NCBI GenBank assembly: GCA_050744325.1
Contig: JBOGHK010000027.1
Span: 1 to 64,000, forward strand
Direction: 5' to 3'
From: DASXTK01 sp050744325
GTDB taxonomy: Bacteria > Actinomycetota > Acidimicrobiia > Acidimicrobiales > VFJN01
DNA length: 64,000 nt
Part shown: positions 15,896 through 24,477 of the stretch, piece after piece
Layout: every line of letters starts with the position of its first letter
Numbering within the stretch: position 1 is the stretch's first letter
The notes under the pieces: model-generated
What the model saw: only the letters and a program-made list of their open reading frames with translations
What the model was told of the DNA's origin: nothing
Database searches by the model: none
Translations under genes and position numbers: made by a program

Positions 15896-18865
15896 ATGCG
15901 CCGCACAGCCAGTGTTCTCGCACGGATCATCACGGTCACGGCAGTGGTGGCGGCCGGAGCGGGGATCACCTCGACCGCCGGTGCCGCACCGACCGACGTG
16001 TTCTTCTCGGAGTACGTCGAAGGCAGCGGCTTCAACAAGGCCGTCGAGCTGTTCAACGGCACCGGCGCGCCGATCGACCTGACGACCGGCGGCTACACGC
16101 TCGAGCTGTACAGCAACGGCGCCGCGGCGCCGGGCCAGACCGTCGCCTTGAGCGGCACGGTGGCAGCGGGGGACGTGTTCGTGGTGTCCCGGGCCGACGC
16201 CGATCCGGCGATCGTCGCGCAGACCGACCAGCTCGCGCCCGCGGTCGCCAACTGGAACGGCGACGACGCCGTGGCGTTGCGCAAGGCCGGCGCGCTGGTC
16301 GACGTCATCGGCCAGATCGGCGTCGACCCCGGCACCGAGTGGGGTAGCGGCGCCACGAGCACGGCCGACAACACCATCCGGCGCAAGCCCGCGATCGAGG
16401 CCGGCGACACCAACGGTGCCGACCCGTTCGACCCCGCGGTCGAGTGGGACGGCTTCCCCAACAACTCGCTCGACGGCATCGGCCTGCATCCTGGGGTGGT
16501 CACACCGCCGCCGGTGATCCGGACGATCGGTGAGGTGCAGGGCGCGGTCACCGACACCACGAACGGAGCCACGTTCCTGTCGCCGCTGCAGGGCCAGCAG
16601 GTGTTCGTGCGCGGCGTGGTCACCCAAAAGACGCTGGCCCGATCGTCGACGGGCGCCCTCCAGAACGGGTTGTTCCTCCAGAACACTCCTGACACGGCCG
16701 ACACCGACCCGACGACCTCCGACGGGATCTTCGTGTTCCTCGGCGGGTTCACGACCCTGCTGCGCGCCGACGGCGGCCCGGCCTACCTGCCCCAGGTCGG
16801 CGACGAGCTGGTGCTGCGGGCCACGGCGACCGAGTTCTTCGCGCTGACCGAGCTGACCAGCCCGCGGCTGGTCGAGGTCGCGGCCACGGGCCTCGACCCG
16901 GATGCCGACGTGGTGGTCACCGAGGCCGCGCCACCCACCGACCTGGCCGACGCGAACCGCTACTGGGAGCGGCTGGAGGGCATGCGCCTCACCGTGCCGG
17001 ACGGCAGCCTGGTCACCAGTGGGCGCGACGTCTTCCCGTCGACCGCCGACGCCGAGGTGTGGCTGATCCGGCCCGACGACCCCCTGGCAGGGCGCGCCGA
17101 CCCGCTGGCGCGCCGCGTGTTCCGCGATCCGCATCCGCTGGACAACCAGCCCGAGCCGCTGTTCGACGACGGCAACGGCAACCGCATCATGCTGGGCAGC
17201 ACCGGCGTGAAGGCGCAGTCGGGCGACAGCTTCGAGCTGCTCCCGCCGGCCCGGTTGTTCGACAGCCTCGACGGCGCGGTGGTCGGCGGGCTGAGCTTCT
17301 CGTTCGGGAAGTACGGCATCCAGGCCGAAGCCGCGGCATTCAGCCCGGGCGCGGATCCGTCGACGAACGCTCCGCCGAGGGCGGCCGACCGGCGCGACGA
17401 GGTCGCCGTGGCCGCGTACAACGTCGAGAACCTCTACGACTTCCGGGACGACCCCACCGACGGTTGCGACTTCGTCGGCAACCTGGGTTGTCCCGGCGTG
17501 GATCCGCCGTTCGACTACGTGCCGGCCAGCGACGCCGCCTACCAGGAGCGGCTCGGCGCGCTCGCCGCCCAGATCAGCGAGGCGTTGCACTCACCCGACA
17601 TCCTGCTGACCCAGGAGTCGGAGGACCAGGACATCTGCCACGTCGCCGCCGGCGCGCTGGTGTGCGACACGACGGCCGGCAGCGGAGGCGACGGCAAGCC
17701 CGACACGCTGCAGGAGCTGGCACTGGCCATCGAAGACGCCGGCGGCGGCACCTACGACGCCGCTCTCGACCGCGACGGCGCCGACGACCGGGGGATCGTG
17801 GCCGGGTTCCTGTACCGGACCGACCGGGTGAGCCTGGTCGCTCCGGCGGCCACCGACCCGGTGCTGGGTGCCGACCCGGGCGTCGACTACCGGGCGCCGG
17901 GCCTCGACCACAACACCGAGGTCGCCAACCCGAAGGCCCTCAACGCCGACCTGCCCGACGACGTCGACACGTCGACCGGCACGGACGGAAGCAACGTCTA
18001 CACCCGTGCCCCCCAGGTCGCCCGGTTCCGGGTGCTCGCCGCGCCGGGGAGCCGTGACAGCTTCGACCTGTGGGCGGTCAGCAACCACCTCTCCTCGGGG
18101 CCGGACACCCGCGTCGGGCAGCGCACCGAGCAGGCCGGGTACGGCGCGGCGATCGTCGACGCGATCGAGGCCGCGGACCCCGATGACCGGGTCGTCTACG
18201 GCGGCGACCTCAACGTGTTCCCGCGGCCCGACGACCCGTTCAGCCCGGGCCATCCGCTGTTCCCGTCGGATCAGCTGGCGCCGCTCTACGACACCGGGCT
18301 CCACAACCTGTGGGACGAGGTGCTCGCCGACGCGCCGAGCGCGGCCTACTCCTACGTGTTCCAGGGGCAGGGCCAGACCCTGGACCACCTGTTCGTCAAC
18401 CAGCCGCTGCGCGGCGACCTCGTCGAGGCCCGCTATGCCCACGTCAACGCGGGCTGGCCGGCCGACTTCGGTGGCGACGGCGCCCGGGGGCTCAGCGACC
18501 ACGACCCGCCGGTCGCCCGGTTCGGCAGCCGGCCCCAGCTCACCATCGACGACGTGTCGATCACCGAGGGCGACAGCGGACGGCGTCCGGCCACCTTCAC
18601 GGCGACGGTGTCCCGCCCGCTGAGCATCGACACCACGGTCTGCATGTTCACCCTGCCGCTCACGGCCAGCGCCGGTCGCGACTTCGACACCAGGCTCGCC
18701 TGCCCCACGCTGGAGGCGGGCGAGACCAGCGTCGACTTCGTGGTCCAGGTCCGCGGCGACCGGCAGCGTGAGCGTGACGAGGCCTTCGCGGTCGTCGCCC
18801 TAGCGGTCCCGAGCGTCGAGCTAGAGGACGTCCTCGCGATCGGCACCATCATTGACGACGATTGA
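15896..18865 (+). CDS. ExeM/NucH-type secreted endonuclease
   Basis: A 989-residue secreted protein. ATG 15896 follows GGAGGGGG and gives a signal peptide ending near AGAA. Domains in order: lamin-tail domain (about 32-160), OB-like region (about 200-390), an endonuclease/exonuclease/phosphatase domain (about 505-870), and a Calx-beta-like tail (about 885-985). The nuclease residues are intact: NVENLYDF near 508, QESEDQD, NHLSSGPD, GDLN near 770 and SDHDPP near 867. It would degrade extracellular DNA for phosphate, nucleosides or biofilm release. No anchor motif is visible at the C-terminus. Confidence 0.88.
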   Translation: MRRTASVLARIITVTAVVAAGAGITSTAGAAPTDVFFSEYVEGSGFNKAVELFNGTGAPIDLTTGGYTLELYSNGAAAPGQTVALSGTVAAGDVFVVSRADADPAIVAQTDQLAPAVANWNGDDAVALRKAGALVDVIGQIGVDPGTEWGSGATSTADNTIRRKPAIEAGDTNGADPFDPAVEWDGFPNNSLDGIGLHPGVVTPPPVIRTIGEVQGAVTDTTNGATFLSPLQGQQVFVRGVVTQKTLARSSTGALQNGLFLQNTPDTADTDPTTSDGIFVFLGGFTTLLRADGGPAYLPQVGDELVLRATATEFFALTELTSPRLVEVAATGLDPDADVVVTEAAPPTDLADANRYWERLEGMRLTVPDGSLVTSGRDVFPSTADAEVWLIRPDDPLAGRADPLARRVFRDPHPLDNQPEPLFDDGNGNRIMLGSTGVKAQSGDSFELLPPARLFDSLDGAVVGGLSFSFGKYGIQAEAAAFSPGADPSTNAPPRAADRRDEVAVAAYNVENLYDFRDDPTDGCDFVGNLGCPGVDPPFDYVPASDAAYQERLGALAAQISEALHSPDILLTQESEDQDICHVAAGALVCDTTAGSGGDGKPDTLQELALAIEDAGGGTYDAALDRDGADDRGIVAGFLYRTDRVSLVAPAATDPVLGADPGVDYRAPGLDHNTEVANPKALNADLPDDVDTSTGTDGSNVYTRAPQVARFRVLAAPGSRDSFDLWAVSNHLSSGPDTRVGQRTEQAGYGAAIVDAIEAADPDDRVVYGGDLNVFPRPDDPFSPGHPLFPSDQLAPLYDTGLHNLWDEVLADAPSAAYSYVFQGQGQTLDHLFVNQPLRGDLVEARYAHVNAGWPADFGGDGARGLSDHDPPVARFGSRPQLTIDDVSITEGDSGRRPATFTATVSRPLSIDTTVCMFTLPLTASAGRDFDTRLACPTLEAGETSVDFVVQVRGDRQRERDEAFAVVALAVPSVELEDVLAIGTIIDDD

Positions 18866-18917
18866 TCTCGTGGACGACAAGCTCGTGGCGCAGGCGGCGG
18901 GGGGTCCGGGGGGCAGA

Positions 18918-18998
18918 GGCTCCTGCCGGAGCCCCCTGGCGTCGCTCGATCCGGCTCTGCCGGTCGGGCGACAGGAGATGAGCGTCGCCGAAGGCGAC
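18918..18998. terminator. Hairpins between the nuclease and the convergent P450 gene
   Basis: GGCTCC (18918-18923) and GGAGCC (18928-18933) form a 6-bp stem flanked by G- and C-runs, suited to ending the nuclease transcript. GTCGCC (18984-18989) and GGCGAC (18993-18998) form a GAA-looped stem just after the P450 stop on the other strand. Confidence 0.45.
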
Positions 18999-19002
18999 AC
19001 CA

Positions 19003-20244
19003 TCAACTTGCCGAGGAAGCTCCGCTTCCGAGGCGAACCGGGAGGTGTTTGATGCCGCCTATGAAGTTGGAGCGCAGGCGGTCGGGCTGTCCCAGGGGCT
19101 CGACACGGGGGACGCGGGTGACCAGCTCCTGGAACAGCACCCGGATCTCCAGCCTGGCCAGCTGCGCACCGAGACAGAAGTGCGGGCCGCCACCGCCGAA
19201 GGCGATGTGCGGGTTCGGATCGCGCTGGATGTCGAAGGTGAACGGGTCGTCGAACACCTCGTCGTCGCGGTTGGCCGAGATGTACCAGAGGCTGACCTTG
19301 TCGCCGGCCTTGATGGCCTGGCCCCGCACCTCGACGTCGCGCTGCACGTTGCGCCGGAAGTACATCACCGGTGAGGCCCAGCGCAGGATCTCCTCGGTCG
19401 CCCCGTGGATCCGGCCCTCGGGGTCGGCGGCAAGCAGTTGGTACTGATCGGGATGCTCGAGGAACGCGTTCATGCCGTGGGCGATCGCGTTGCGGGTGGT
19501 CTCGTTGCCTGCGACCGCCAACAGCATGAAGAACATGTTGAAGTCCATGGCGTCGAGCCGGTCGCCGTCGATCTCGGCCTCGAGCAGGGTGCTCACGATG
19601 TCGTCGCGGGCCTCGGCTCGCCGCTGCTCGCCCAGCTCCTGGGCGTACATGAACATCTCGATCTGCGCTTCGAGGGTCTCCTCGGCGCTGACGATGTACT
19701 CGGGGTCCTCGGAGCCGACCAGCCGGTTGCTCCAGTCGAACAGCTTGTGCCGGTCCTCGTGGGGGACGCCGATCAGCTCGGCGATCACCTCCAAGGGCAG
19801 CTCGGCGGCGATGTCGACCACGAAGTCGCAGTCCTGCTTCGCCACGGCTTCGTCGAGGATGCGGGCGGTCATCTCGCGCACGTGGACCTCGAGCGCGGCG
19901 ATCATGCGCGGCGTGAACCCCCGGTTCACCAGCTTGCGGTAGCGGGTGTGGTCGGGCGGATCCATGTAGAGCATCATCCGGGCGACGCCCTCGGCACCCG
20001 GCGGGGGAGCGACCGGCCCCTCGAGACCGACGACGCCGCCGTACGCGGCCGCCGAGGAGAACGTCTGGGCGTCGCGGTTGCAGGCAATGACGTCGGCGTG
20101 CTTGGTGATCACCCAGAACCCGGGGCCGCCCGGCTCGTCGTGGTGGTAGACGGGGGCGTTCTCGCGCAGCCACGTGAACCACTCGTGGGGGATGCCCTCG
20201 GTGAAGCGGTCCCGGTCGAGCAGGTCGATCTGGTCGATGTCCAC
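19003..20244 (-). CDS. Cytochrome P450, CYP125/CYP142-like (steroid or fatty-chain hydroxylase)
   Basis: A 413-residue soluble P450. The I-helix AGNETTRN, the ExxR motif EEILRW and the heme loop FGGGGPHFCLG (Cys357) are intact. Segments such as ELPLEVIAELIGVPHEDRHK, LFDWSNRLVGSEDPEY and NETTRNAIAHGMNAFLEHPD closely resemble, from memory, the mycobacterial steroid C26-monooxygenases CYP125 and CYP142. It therefore probably oxidises a sterol side chain or related isoprenoid. Upstream it shares 85 bases with the divergent amidohydrolase, with a KstR-type palindrome in between. A partner ferredoxin is not in the window. Confidence 0.85.
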   Translation of the reverse strand: MDIDQIDLLDRDRFTEGIPHEWFTWLRENAPVYHHDEPGGPGFWVITKHADVIACNRDAQTFSSAAAYGGVVGLEGPVAPPPGAEGVARMMLYMDPPDHTRYRKLVNRGFTPRMIAALEVHVREMTARILDEAVAKQDCDFVVDIAAELPLEVIAELIGVPHEDRHKLFDWSNRLVGSEDPEYIVSAEETLEAQIEMFMYAQELGEQRRAEARDDIVSTLLEAEIDGDRLDAMDFNMFFMLLAVAGNETTRNAIAHGMNAFLEHPDQYQLLAADPEGRIHGATEEILRWASPVMYFRRNVQRDVEVRGQAIKAGDKVSLWYISANRDDEVFDDPFTFDIQRDPNPHIAFGGGGPHFCLGAQLARLEIRVLFQELVTRVPRVEPLGQPDRLRSNFIGGIKHLPVRLGSGASSAS

Positions 20245-20276
20245 GCTTCCCCCTTGGATCCCTGGCGGTTAGCTTT

Positions 20277-20290
20277 TAGAACAGGTTCTA
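20277..20290. promoter_or_regulatory. KstR-type palindromic operator
   Basis: TAGAACAGGTTCTA is a perfect 14-bp palindrome that fits the mycobacterial KstR consensus TnnAACnnGTTnnA exactly. It lies 33 bases upstream of the P450 start and 40 bases upstream of the amidohydrolase start, so one TetR-type repressor could silence both. Confidence 0.65.
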
Positions 20291-20329
20291 CAGCACACCG
20301 GGGTTCGGAACCAGGGGAGGACCACCACC

Positions 20330-21553
20330 ATGAGCCAGACCCAGGATGCCGAGCACTACACAATCATCTCGGCGGACTGCCATGCGGGCGGAAGCCACGC
20401 GCAGTACCGCGAATTCCTCGACCCCGCCTTCCATGACGAGTTCGACGCCTGGCGCGGCAGGTACAAGAACCCCTTCAAGGACCTGGGCGACAAGCGGCGC
20501 TACCGCAACTGGGACAACGAGATGCGGAACTCGCAGCAGGAGGCCGACGGCGTGGTCGGCGAGGTGGTCTTCCCCAACACGGTCCCGCCGTTCTTCCCCA
20601 GCTTCGTGCTGTTCGCGCCGCCGCCCAAGCCCGAGGAGTACCGGCAGCGCCTGGCCGGGATCCGGGCCCACAATCGGTGGCTCGTCGACTGGTGCGGCGA
20701 GTTCCCGGAGCGGCGGGCAGGCATCGGGCAGATCTTCGTCAACGACGTCGACGACGCGATCGCCGACGTGCGCTGGATCAAGGAGCACGGGCTGCGGGGC
20801 GGGGTGCTGCTGCCGAACGTCGCGCCCGACGTCAACTGGGTGAAGCCCCTGTACGACCCCGTCTATGACCCGATGTGGGCGGTGCTCGAGGACCTGGAGG
20901 TGCCGGTCAACGTCCACAGCGGCACCGGGGTGCCGAACTACGGGCCGCACCCGGCGGCGATGCTCTTCTACATCAACGAGGTGCCCTTCTACTCACAGCG
21001 GCCGCTGGTGTACCTGCTGCTGTCCGGGGTGTTCGAGCGGTTCCCGAAGCTGCGGGTGGTCATGACCGAGGGCGGCTGCTCGTGGGTGCCGTCGCTGCTC
21101 AGGCGGCTGGACGCGGTACTGGCCCGCATCCGCAAGACCGGTGCCACCGGCGAGATCCGCTACGGCGACGACACCCTCCCGCGCCGCTCGGCCAGCGAGT
21201 ACTTCGAGCAGAACGTGTGGCTGGGGGTGAGCTTTCCCCGGCCCGACGACGCCGAGGCCCGCCACGTGATCGGGTCGCACAAGTTCATGTGGGGCAGCGA
21301 CTATCCCCACGACGAGGGCACGCACCCGTACACCCGCGAGTGCCTGCGGGCCGTGTTCCACGACACCGACCCCGTGGAGCTGCGACGGCTGCTGGGTGGG
21401 ACCGCGGCCGAGGTGTACGGCTTCGACCTCGATGCCCTCGCGCCACTGGCGGCCAAGGTCGGCCCGACGGTCGCGGAGATCGCGACCCCACTCGACACGA
21501 TGCCCGACCAGCCCAACGAGGCCCTCCTCGGCTCGGTGGGCCGCGGCCTCTGA
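20330..21553 (+). CDS. Amidohydrolase-2-family metal hydrolase
   Basis: A 407-residue protein of the amidohydrolase_2 (ACMSD-like) TIM-barrel family. It begins ISADCHAGG (metal-binding Asp/His region, here D-x-H), has VNVHSGTG for the barrel histidine, VVMTEGGCSWV and MWGSDYPHDEGTHP near the C-terminus with the catalytic Asp. Relatives act as hydrolases or decarboxylases on ring-cleavage products. GGGGAGG precedes ATG 20330. Sharing a KstR-like operator with the P450 suggests a role in sterol or related lipid breakdown; the substrate is unknown. Confidence 0.85.
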   Translation: MSQTQDAEHYTIISADCHAGGSHAQYREFLDPAFHDEFDAWRGRYKNPFKDLGDKRRYRNWDNEMRNSQQEADGVVGEVVFPNTVPPFFPSFVLFAPPPKPEEYRQRLAGIRAHNRWLVDWCGEFPERRAGIGQIFVNDVDDAIADVRWIKEHGLRGGVLLPNVAPDVNWVKPLYDPVYDPMWAVLEDLEVPVNVHSGTGVPNYGPHPAAMLFYINEVPFYSQRPLVYLLLSGVFERFPKLRVVMTEGGCSWVPSLLRRLDAVLARIRKTGATGEIRYGDDTLPRRSASEYFEQNVWLGVSFPRPDDAEARHVIGSHKFMWGSDYPHDEGTHPYTRECLRAVFHDTDPVELRRLLGGTAAEVYGFDLDALAPLAAKVGPTVAEIATPLDTMPDQPNEALLGSVGRGL

Positions 21554-21611
21554 CCGAACCGGAGGATAAGCGCTCACGGTAGTTGTGTAGACGCACTGGG
21601 TAGCGTCCGGC

Positions 21612-23660
21612 GTGGCGAGATGGCCGTGCCGGATCGCCGCTCCCATGCTGCGCCTGCTCTCCAAGGTCGGGTTCGTGATCACGACGGCCGGTCTGGTGTT
21701 CGCCATGACGGCCAGTGCCCTCACGGTGCCGGTCCAGATCCTGGGCCACGTCGGTCGTGGCGCCCCCGCGCCGATCGCCCTCGGCCAGCTCGAGCAGCGG
21801 TCTCTCGTGCACGCCGCCGACGGCTCGGTGCTGGCCGGGCTGTACGACGAGATCAACCGGCAGCCGATCGCGCTGGCGGACGTGCCGCCTGCCGTGGTGG
21901 CCACGGTCCTGGCCGTCGAGGACGCCGGCTTCTGGACCCACGACGGCACCGACGGCCGGGCCCTGCTCCGGGCGCTCGCCGTCAACCTCGGCTCCGGTGA
22001 CCTCTCACAGGGCGGCTCGACCATCACCCAACAGCTGGTCAAGCTGGCGCTGGTCGGCACCGACAAGACCCTCGACCGCAAGCTGCAGGAGATGGTGCTC
22101 GCCCGGCGCCTCGAGCGCGAGCTCACCAAGGAGGAGATCCTCACCCACTACCTGAACGCGGTCTACTTCGGCAACCACGCCTACGGCATCCAGGCTGCCG
22201 CCGAGACCTACTTCGGTGTGCCCGCAGCCCGCCTCGACCTCGCCCAGGCGGCGCTGCTCGCCGGCCTGATCCGCAACCCGACGGCGTACAACCCGCTGCG
22301 CTATCCCGAGCGGGCGCTGCGGCGGCGTGGCGACGTGGTCGAGCGGATGCAGGCCGAGGGTCTTGTGACGGCCGACCAGGCTGCGGCGATCGACGCCGGT
22401 CCGCTGCCGAGGGACGTCCACCACGTGGTGCCCGTGGCGAACGACTACTTCGTCGAGGAGGTCAAGCAGCTCCTGCTCGACGACCAGCGTTTCGGGTTGG
22501 GGGCGACCCCGGAGGAGCGGGCACGTGCCGTGTTCAGCGGCGGTCTGCGGATCTACACCACCTTCGACCCTCGGGCCCAGCAGCTGGCGCTCGCCGCCCG
22601 GGACGAGCAGCTGGGCACGGGTGGCCAGTTCGACATCGGGCCGGCCATCCACCCGGAGACCGGCCAGATCCTGGCCGACCCCACCACCGGCCAGCCGATG
22701 GTCGACCCGGCGACCGGGCAACCACGGACCGTCCGGGGCACCGCGGCGATCGTCTCGGTCGAGCCCGCGACCGGGGCCGTGCGGGCGATGGTCGGCGGGC
22801 CCGGGTTCACCCAGTACCAGTTCAACCTGGCGACGCAGAACCCCCGCCAGGGCGGCTCGTCGTTCAAGACCTTCGTCCTCACAGCCCTGATGGAGCAGGG
22901 CTTCTCGCCCAACGACGTGGTCGACGGCACCGGGCCGTGCACGTTCCCGAACCCGCAGGGGGCACCCGATCCCTACGTGGCCGAGAACTTCGGTGGCAGC
23001 GCCGGCAGCGTCGGCACCATCACCGAGCAGACGCTCCGGTCGTCCAACTGCGCATACCTGCGCCTAGGCCAGATGGCCGGGCTCCAGAGCGTCGTCAACG
23101 TCGCCCACTCTCTGGGTGTCAGCACCCCCTTGGACCCGAGCGTGCTGTCGACGCCCCTCGGCACCCAGGAGATCACACCGCTGGAGATGGCGGCCGCGTA
23201 CGCCGCGCTCGCCAACGACGGCGTCTACAACCGGCCCTACTACATCGACCGGGTCGAGGACGCCGCCGGTCGGGTCGTCTACCAACACTCCGGCCAGCCC
23301 TGGCCGGCGGTGTCGCCTCGGGCGGCGCGCCTGGTGACCTGGATCCTCCGCCAGAACGTCGCGGGCGGGACCGGCACGGCGGCCGCCCTCGGCGGGCAGC
23401 CAGCAGCGGGCAAGACCGGCACCGCGCAGGACTCTGCGGACGCCTGGTTCGTCGGCTACACCCCGAACCTCGCGACGGCCGTGTGGGTCGGCGGGATGGG
23501 CGGACGGCTGCCGATCCGGCTCGGCGGAGCGGCGATCACCGGTGGTTCCTATCCCGCTCGGATCTGGGGCTCCTACATGCGACCGTGGCAGGATCCGCTG
23601 CCCGTCGTCGACTTCCTGCCGCCGGTGATCCCACCCGCACACCACCCCGCCGAGGAGTGA
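21612..23660 (+). CDS. Class A penicillin-binding protein
   Basis: A 682-residue bifunctional peptidoglycan synthase from GTG 21612. One N-terminal membrane helix (about 18-40) is followed by a GT51 transglycosylase domain with EDAGFW near 102, GGSTITQQLVK and RKLQEMVLARRLE, then a transpeptidase domain with SSFK (nucleophile Ser416), the SSN triad and KTGT at 601-604. It polymerises and cross-links glycan strands outside the membrane. It is a stand-alone gene on the plus strand. No PASTA repeats are seen, unlike many actinobacterial PonA proteins. Confidence 0.93.
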   Translation: MARWPCRIAAPMLRLLSKVGFVITTAGLVFAMTASALTVPVQILGHVGRGAPAPIALGQLEQRSLVHAADGSVLAGLYDEINRQPIALADVPPAVVATVLAVEDAGFWTHDGTDGRALLRALAVNLGSGDLSQGGSTITQQLVKLALVGTDKTLDRKLQEMVLARRLERELTKEEILTHYLNAVYFGNHAYGIQAAAETYFGVPAARLDLAQAALLAGLIRNPTAYNPLRYPERALRRRGDVVERMQAEGLVTADQAAAIDAGPLPRDVHHVVPVANDYFVEEVKQLLLDDQRFGLGATPEERARAVFSGGLRIYTTFDPRAQQLALAARDEQLGTGGQFDIGPAIHPETGQILADPTTGQPMVDPATGQPRTVRGTAAIVSVEPATGAVRAMVGGPGFTQYQFNLATQNPRQGGSSFKTFVLTALMEQGFSPNDVVDGTGPCTFPNPQGAPDPYVAENFGGSAGSVGTITEQTLRSSNCAYLRLGQMAGLQSVVNVAHSLGVSTPLDPSVLSTPLGTQEITPLEMAAAYAALANDGVYNRPYYIDRVEDAAGRVVYQHSGQPWPAVSPRAARLVTWILRQNVAGGTGTAAALGGQPAAGKTGTAQDSADAWFVGYTPNLATAVWVGGMGGRLPIRLGGAAITGGSYPARIWGSYMRPWQDPLPVVDFLPPVIPPAHHPAEE

Positions 23661-23679
23661 ACGGGCGACCGGTGCCGGG

Positions 23680-24213
23680 TCACCAGACCTCGCCGGGACG
23701 CCACTCGCACACCAGCGGCGTGTGGGTCTCGAGGTCGTAGGTGCGGACCGTCCGCATGATCATCACGCTGCCGTCGTCGGCCGAGGTGCGGACCCGACCG
23801 GTCGGGGACTGCGCATAGGTGGGGCCCCGCCAGGGTTCCCAGCCGAGATCGCTGTAGAAGCTGTGGTCGCCCGTCGACAGTGCACCCAGCTCGAAGTCGG
23901 ACGAGACGATCGTCGCCACCGCCCGCATGACCGTGGTGCCGTGGCCCTGCTTCTGCCATCGGGGCCGAGTGGCGACGGCCTCGACGTAGCCCACCGACAA
24001 CGGCCGACCACCGGCCACCATCGTGCGGGGCACGACCGCAGCGTGCGAGATCAGCTGGTCGCCCTCGCTCAGCACCACGTGGAGCCCGCCCCGCGCGTTG
24101 GTCCAGTCCTCTTGGCTCAGGTCGCCGTCGAACGCCTCGCGCACCAACGCCCACAGCAGGATCAGCTCGATCTCGGTGAGGTCACTGGTCCGCCGGACCG
24201 CAACGCTGGCCAC
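23680..24213 (-). CDS. GNAT acetyltransferase resembling AAC(2') aminoglycoside acetyltransferases
   Basis: About 177 residues from GTG 24213, close to the 181 residues of mycobacterial AAC(2')-Ic. Recalled family features are all present in order: GGLHVVL, ISHAAVVPR, GYVEAVATRPRW, the acetyl-CoA loop QKQGHGTTVM (Q-x-x-G-x-G), LGALS, FYSDLGWEPWRGPT, PTGRVRT, DDDG-like SADDGSV and a C-terminal CEWRPGEVW. The family acetylates the 2'-amino group of aminoglycosides, or another amino compound physiologically. ATG 24252 would add 13 residues lacking similarity. It is convergent with the PBP gene. Confidence 0.75.
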   Translation of the reverse strand: MASVAVRRTSDLTEIELILLWALVREAFDGDLSQEDWTNARGGLHVVLSEGDQLISHAAVVPRTMVAGGRPLSVGYVEAVATRPRWQKQGHGTTVMRAVATIVSSDFELGALSTGDHSFYSDLGWEPWRGPTYAQSPTGRVRTSADDGSVMIMRTVRTYDLETHTPLVCEWRPGEVW

Positions 24214-24293
24214 GGCGCCAGCTTCGCACGCCGTGGCCCTCCCAATTCGCATGGTCGGGGTGGTCGTCGTCGTCGCTGTCGTCGTCGCTGGCG

Positions 24294-24340
24294 TTCTTTG
24301 ACTCGAAGCGGTTGCCGACCAACCACTCGCGGTCAAAGAA
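24294..24340. repeat. 47-bp two-tier palindrome, copy 1
   Basis: Outer arms TTCTTTGAC (24294-24302) and GTCAAAGAA (24332-24340) are perfect; inner arms GGTTG and CAACC enclose CCGAC. The pattern CTTTGAC-nnGAAnC-GGTTG-CCGnn-CAACC-nCTCnnG-GTCAAAG is shared with copy 2 at 62063-62109. It lies in the 264-base gap between the acetyltransferase and the DHA2 exporter, beside a (GTC)n-rich stretch (24260-24290). No gene is seen in the rest of this gap. Confidence 0.7.
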
Positions 24341-24477
24341 CGGCGGAAACCCCGAGGATTAGCGCCAGGCCTGGGCGGTTAATGAGGGGCGGTGACCCCA
24401 GCCGCCGTGGTGGTCGTGGCGGCACCCGCTGCAGGCGCCAATCCCTGCCCCAGACCGGCGACCTGAGCGAGGGTGCC

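Noticed and set aside
24255..24292. (GTC)n-like simple repeat
   Set aside because: A short GC-rich trinucleotide run in the intergenic gap; too short and imperfect to treat as a functional repeat.
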